Source: Sulfurovaceae bacterium (GTDB lineage: Bacteria; Campylobacterota; Campylobacteria; Campylobacterales; Sulfurovaceae). Taken from it: a stretch of 7,746 nt of DNA. The stretch spans positions 1 to 7,746 of the forward strand of contig JAOZOG010000097.1 in NCBI GenBank assembly GCA_029933395.1. Reading direction: 5' to 3'. This document shows positions 6,287 through 7,746 of the stretch, one piece after another. Under the pieces are notes generated by a model. It was not told the origin of the DNA. It made no database searches and worked only from the letters and a program-made list of their open reading frames with translations. The position numbers were made by a program, and so were the translations under genes. Each line of letters starts with the position of its first letter. Position 1 is the first letter of the stretch.

Positions 6287-6661
6287 TTACTCTCCTTTTT
6301 TCAGTTTGAAAATGGTTATGTGATACTTGTCTGCAAGCACCTCAAGCCGTTTTAGATGGCGGCGGTCTTTTTTGCTCTTGTCTACTATGAGCCCCACTGC
6401 GGGTTTTTTGCCCGTCATCTGGGCGTAGTAGAGCGACTGTCCTACGCTCTCGGCCCATTTTTTGGCAAAGTCCACCTCTATGGCATACGCGTCAGTCAGG
6501 CAGTCTATGCGGGTTCTGTCAAGCAGGCTCTGTTCCGTCACGCCGTCGAGTTTGTCGCAGAGTCTGGTCTGGTAGTACTTTTCGTTGTGTTTGACCTGCT
6601 CTCCGCATCCGCTCAGCAGAAGCAAGAGTGCGGCAAGGGCAGAAAGGCAGACTTTTTTCAT
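6287..6661 (-). CDS. Lipoprotein with PD-(D/E)XK nuclease-like domain (124 aa)
   Basis: A type II signal peptide is clear: KK, a leucine-rich core, then the lipobox LSGC with lipidated Cys19. The mature part contains RIDCLTDAYAIEVDFAKKW (51-69) followed by AESVGQSLYYAQMTGKKPAV. That pattern (Asp53, then Glu62-Val-Asp64, Lys67, and a helix with Gln75) matches a restriction-endonuclease-like family in which RxDCLT...AIEVDFAxKWxEaxGQSLyYA is conserved. This is recalled family knowledge, not a search. The third catalytic position is Asp64 rather than Lys, with Lys67/Lys68 nearby, so nuclease activity is uncertain. It is predicted to face the periplasm as a membrane-anchored lipoprotein. The start overlaps the previous stop by 4 bp. 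It could be a DNA-processing or nucleic-acid-binding lipoprotein, or a dead fold. Confidence 0.8.
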   Translation of the reverse strand: MKKVCLSALAALLLLLSGCGEQVKHNEKYYQTRLCDKLDGVTEQSLLDRTRIDCLTDAYAIEVDFAKKWAESVGQSLYYAQMTGKKPAVGLIVDKSKKDRRHLKRLEVLADKYHITIFKLKKGE

Positions 6662-7011
6662 GCTGTTTTCCTGTACTTTTCAACGATCATCTCAGTGCGG
6701 CTTTGAAGCTTCTCTTTTGCCATGAGCTGTTCTCGTTTTACATCGAGTGATACATTTTTATCAAAGGGTAGAGTGCTTTGTTGTGAGATCTTTCGCAACT
6801 GATAGGCTATAAGTCCAAGCAGCCAAAAGAGTAAGATCCATTTTGTACCAACCAGCAGATACCTCTCTCCACTTTCTGCCATACCTGTAAGGTCAGAGAA
6901 AATGAGCGAGATCATTATCATCATGACTATAGATGCAAGTAGTATCAGCAGTCTGCGTCTGTTTTTACGGTAGAGGTTGAGCAGCAGGTAATATTTGGCA
7001 AGTTTGAGCAT
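6658..7011 (-). CDS. Two-TM membrane protein with cytoplasmic helical tail (117 aa)
   Basis: No family recognised. It has a basic N-terminus (YRKNRRR, 14-20), TM1 about 21-38, a short loop 39-51, TM2 about 52-71 (KWILLFWLLGLIAYQLRK), and then a charged, probably helical tail of about 45 residues (72-117). By the positive-inside rule both termini are cytoplasmic, with the short loop in the periplasm. The ATG at 7009-7011 is 2 nt after the TGA of the gene before it, with a GGAG ribosome site within that gene's end. Its stop overlaps the lipoprotein start (ATGA). It may be the membrane hub that links the tail-anchored proteins to the lipoprotein; this is inference from order only. Confidence 0.82.
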   Translation of the reverse strand: MLKLAKYYLLLNLYRKNRRRLLILLASIVMMIMISLIFSDLTGMAESGERYLLVGTKWILLFWLLGLIAYQLRKISQQSTLPFDKNVSLDVKREQLMAKEKLQSRTEMIVEKYRKTA

Positions 7012-7013
7012 GG

Positions 7014-7271
7014 TCAGGCTCCTAAAAGTGTGGAAAGCAAAAGTGCCAGCACGGCACCGGTGGCAAACCCTTTGATGCCGTTTCGTTTCTCTTCGACCCT
7101 TGCGGCGACAAGGGTTTCTACCTCTGCATCGGTGAGGGTATCGATGTCGATACCGCGCTCTTCAATCACTGCTTTAACCTCTTCGTAAGCACTTTCTCTC
7201 AGAAGCGCATCGAGGCTTTTTTTGCCTTCGTCCAGCAGGTTTACGGCTGTTTGTGTCAGTGTGCTTTGCAT
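7014..7271 (-). CDS. Small C-terminally anchored membrane protein (85 aa), paralog A
   Basis: The soluble N-terminal part (1-64) is helical and charged, and residues 66-85 form a single C-terminal hydrophobic segment (GFATGAVLALLLSTLLGA) with small residues spaced as in glycine-zipper helices. It aligns with the next upstream gene product: both have GID, then L.D.E.E.LVA, then a short linker and a C-terminal membrane helix. The two are therefore tandem paralogs, though diverged. The ATG at 7269-7271 follows the upstream TAA by 1 nt and uses a strong GGAGG contained in the last Gly codons of that gene. No family recognised. Tail-anchor topology predicts the N-terminus in the cytoplasm. Confidence 0.8.
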   Translation of the reverse strand: MQSTLTQTAVNLLDEGKKSLDALLRESAYEEVKAVIEERGIDIDTLTDAEVETLVAARVEEKRNGIKGFATGAVLALLLSTLLGA

Positions 7272-7272
7272 G

Positions 7273-7506
7273 TTATATTCCTCCCATCAATATACCTGTC
7301 ACTAAACCAAAGGTAGTAGCAGCAATAATTTTTTTGCTGTCGTGTTCGAGTATGCGTATTTCGTCTGCTACGAGTTCTTCAAACTCCGAGTCTCTGAGGT
7401 TATGGTGGTCAATGCCCTGTTTTGCCAGTTTCTTGATGATGTTGTTTCTGGCGATCTTTTCTATTTCGTGGTGTAGGGTGGTTTTTGCTTGATCAATGAG
7501 TACCAT
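7273..7506 (-). CDS. Small C-terminally anchored membrane protein (77 aa), paralog B, first gene of operon
   Basis: It has an N-terminal charged helical region and a C-terminal hydrophobic segment (IIAATTFGLVTGILMGGI), with the shared GID..NLRDSEFEELVA block that marks it as a paralog of the next gene. Two in-frame ATGs exist, at 7510-7512 and 7504-7506. AGGAG at about 7515-7519 is only 2 nt from the first but 8 nt from the second, so the second is the better start (77 residues, MVLIDQ); the longer form would be 79. First gene of the run, behind a candidate promoter with an inverted repeat at 7536-7568. No family recognised. Confidence 0.75.
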   Translation of the reverse strand: MVLIDQAKTTLHHEIEKIARNNIIKKLAKQGIDHHNLRDSEFEELVADEIRILEHDSKKIIAATTFGLVTGILMGGI

Positions 7507-7535
7507 TTCCATCTCTCCTTTTTTTAAGATGCCAC

Positions 7536-7568
7536 ATTATGATATGTACAATGGTCATATCTTGTCTA
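7536..7568 (-). promoter_or_regulatory. Candidate operon promoter with inverted-repeat operator
   Basis: On the minus strand a -35-like TAGACA (7563-7568) stands 18 bp from TATCAT (7539-7544); CATAAT (7536-7541) overlaps as an alternative -10. The perfect inverted repeat GATATG / CATATC (7541-7546 and 7556-7561, spacer 9) lies between the two boxes, a typical place for a repressor or activator dimer. Predicted start is near 7530, about 24 nt before the preferred ATG. The elements are only moderately close to consensus. Confidence 0.4.
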
Positions 7569-7646
7569 TTTTAAATAAGTTTTTAGAGAATGGAACATGC
7601 AATAGAAGATTTTTAGTTAAATTTCTATTCAATTATGAAAGTAAGA

Positions 7647-7655
7647 TGCTACAAT
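7647..7655 (+). promoter_or_regulatory. Candidate extended -10 promoter for a gene beyond the right edge
   Basis: Reads TGCTACAAT, one mismatch from TGnTATAAT, in AT-rich DNA. Predicted start is near 7662. About 45 nt downstream is a strong ribosome site AAAGGAGG (7705-7712). Six nt after that the frame ATC AAA ACT CAT is open to the edge, but no ATG, GTG or TTG is properly placed. The rest of 7513-7746 contains no gene that I can support. Confidence 0.35.
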
Positions 7656-7746
7656 AATGAAAATATTAAATAAATTATTTTTGAAAATTTTGGAGTAATC
7701 AGTTAAAGGAGGACTCCCATCAAAACTCATAAAATTAAAGAATTTG

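Noticed and set aside
7590..7616. Eight-codon plus-strand leader-like ORF
   Set aside because: No good ribosome site, no attenuator hairpin and no run of regulatory codons.
7629..7746. Minus-strand frame open to the right edge, ending at TGA 7629-7631
   Set aside because: About 38 codons of AT-rich sequence with no motif; length is expected by chance here, though the C-terminus of a gene beyond the edge cannot be fully excluded.
1..7746. CRISPR arrays, tRNA or rRNA genes, transposases, attachment sites
   Set aside because: Looked for regular direct repeats, cloverleaf features and mobile-element proteins; none seen.

Overview
The window looks like chromosomal DNA from a free-living Campylobacterota (Epsilonproteobacteria), probably near Sulfurovum or its relatives. 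This is an inference from protein style, tightly packed genes, and promoters that show a good extended -10 (TGnTATAAT) but no clear -35. No rRNA, tRNA, transposase, integrase or CRISPR array is visible. Most of the window has mixed base composition, but the last ~230 bases are sharply AT-rich.

Left part (1-3234, all minus strand): a threonine ammonia-lyase cut by the left edge and lacking its ACT-domain tail. Upstream of it lies a two-gene selenium unit, selD (selenide,water dikinase) followed directly by selU/mnmH (tRNA 2-selenouridine synthase). SelD makes selenophosphate from selenide and ATP, and SelU uses it to convert 2-thiouridine to 2-selenouridine in the tRNA wobble position.

Middle (3235-4315, plus strand): a small HAD-type phosphatase transcribed divergently from selD through overlapping, face-to-face extended -10 promoters. 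A 133-base gap follows that can fold into a compact three-way junction. Then comes a CoA-binding (YccU-like) Rossmann protein.

Right part (7512 down to 4319, minus strand): a tight run of six clear genes plus a likely 38-codon seventh, with junctions of 4 bp overlap to 4 bp gap. In transcription order: two small paralogous proteins with C-terminal membrane anchors, a two-TM protein, a lipoprotein whose mature part resembles a PD-(D/E)XK nuclease fold, a soluble 132-residue protein with a charged helical tail, an exported S1C (Deg/HtrA-like) serine protease with PDZ domains, and the 38-residue ORF. Only the protease belongs to a well-known family. The architecture suggests an undescribed envelope-associated system. 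A candidate promoter with an inverted-repeat operator lies upstream at 7536-7568.

The right end (7513-7746) holds that promoter and, on the plus strand, a possible promoter and strong Shine-Dalgarno sequence, but no normal start codon within the window.
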